Source: Candidatus Poribacteria bacterium
GTDB lineage: Bacteria; Poribacteria; WGA-4E; WGA-3G
Assembly: GCA_009845505.1 (NCBI GenBank)
Contig: VXZL01000481.1
Span: 1 to 6,628, forward strand
Length of the DNA stretch: 6,628 bases
Direction of reading: 5' to 3'
Part shown: in pieces, positions 6,462-6,628 of the stretch
Layout: every line of letters begins with the position of its first letter
Position numbering within the stretch: position 1 is the stretch's first letter
Notes under the pieces: generated by a model
Database searches by the model: none
The model's input: only the letters and a program-made list of their open reading frames with translations
What the model was told of the DNA's origin: nothing
Program-made: the position numbers and the translations under genes

Positions 6462-6628
6462 CGTCTTGATGATTGAAGGTGTTGTACCACGCCAAACTTC
6501 CTCCGGCAGTCCTGCTACCAGTTGTTGCCATAACCCTTCGACTGATTACGTCTGTAATTCCTCATATGGTACGTAATTGGAGAGCTGCGGGTTTGATGCG
6601 AGATGTATTTGCGCCTGTTTCCAAACAA
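6462..6628 (-). pseudogene. Upstream in-frame continuation of the sugar permease gene, interrupted by a TAA at 6546-6548
   Basis: Reading the minus strand in the permease frame from the right edge gives 26 open codons (VWKQAQIHLASNP, then QLSNYVPYEELQT), a single TAA, then SVEGLWQQLVAGLPEEVWRG and on into the 416-residue frame without another stop. The residue character is the same on both sides of the stop, and no ATG, GTG or TTG occurs in frame between the TAA and the GTG at 6461. A CAA glutamine codon changed to TAA by one C-to-T transition would explain it. The first membrane segment and true start should be beyond the right edge. Alternatives are a base-calling or assembly error, a separate upstream protein that happens to end here, or programmed readthrough. 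The continuous frame is seen directly; that it is one gene is inferred. Confidence 0.6.

Overview
The window is a compact, almost fully coding bacterial fragment of middling GC content. Its six protein genes form two groups that converge near position 4885. No tRNA, rRNA, CRISPR array or insertion sequence is visible, and no intergenic stretch exceeds about 75 bases. The gene mix resembles Candidatus Poribacteria or a similar uncultured, sponge-associated or marine Gram-negative lineage: a stand-alone phytanoyl-CoA-dioxygenase-like enzyme, an Rpn/DUF4351-type protein, a CUT1 sugar permease with a large extra domain, and a small Rieske ferredoxin. That taxonomic guess is inference from family content. 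A signal peptide and a C-terminal phenylalanine on a probable beta-barrel protein support a cell with an outer membrane.

Plus strand, 1-4883. The window opens inside an Rpn-family (PD-(D/E)XK nuclease/transposase-like) gene whose 5' end lies off the left edge. Its coiled-coil linker is made of five perfect 12-bp repeats encoding LEQG. After a 71-bp gap with a weak stem-loop and a strong ribosome binding site come four tightly packed genes: a PhyH-family Fe(II)/2-oxoglutarate oxygenase, a MacB/FtsX-type ABC permease, its LolD/MacB-type ATPase, and a secreted probable outer-membrane beta-barrel protein. The gaps are 20 bp, 14 bp and a 4-bp ATGA overlap, so they look like one operon. The ABC pair plus barrel suggests envelope export or lipid/lipoprotein trafficking, but no membrane-fusion protein is present here.

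Minus strand, 6628-4889. A MalG-type sugar ABC permease is followed 4 bp later by a small Rieske [2Fe-2S] ferredoxin whose Shine-Dalgarno lies in the last codons of the permease gene. The permease carries about 190 or more residues of non-membrane sequence ahead of its conserved core. Its reading frame continues to the right edge of the window but is interrupted by one in-frame TAA at 6546-6548, with no convincing start codon downstream. It therefore looks like a gene broken by a nonsense mutation, a sequencing error, or a recoded stop.

The two operons end only 5 bp apart with no recognisable intrinsic terminator. The most notable points are the interrupted permease with its extra domain, the PhyH-ABC-barrel operon, the sugar permease-Rieske pairing, and the slippage-prone tracts (12-bp repeats in the Rpn gene and two T8 runs at the start of the barrel gene).
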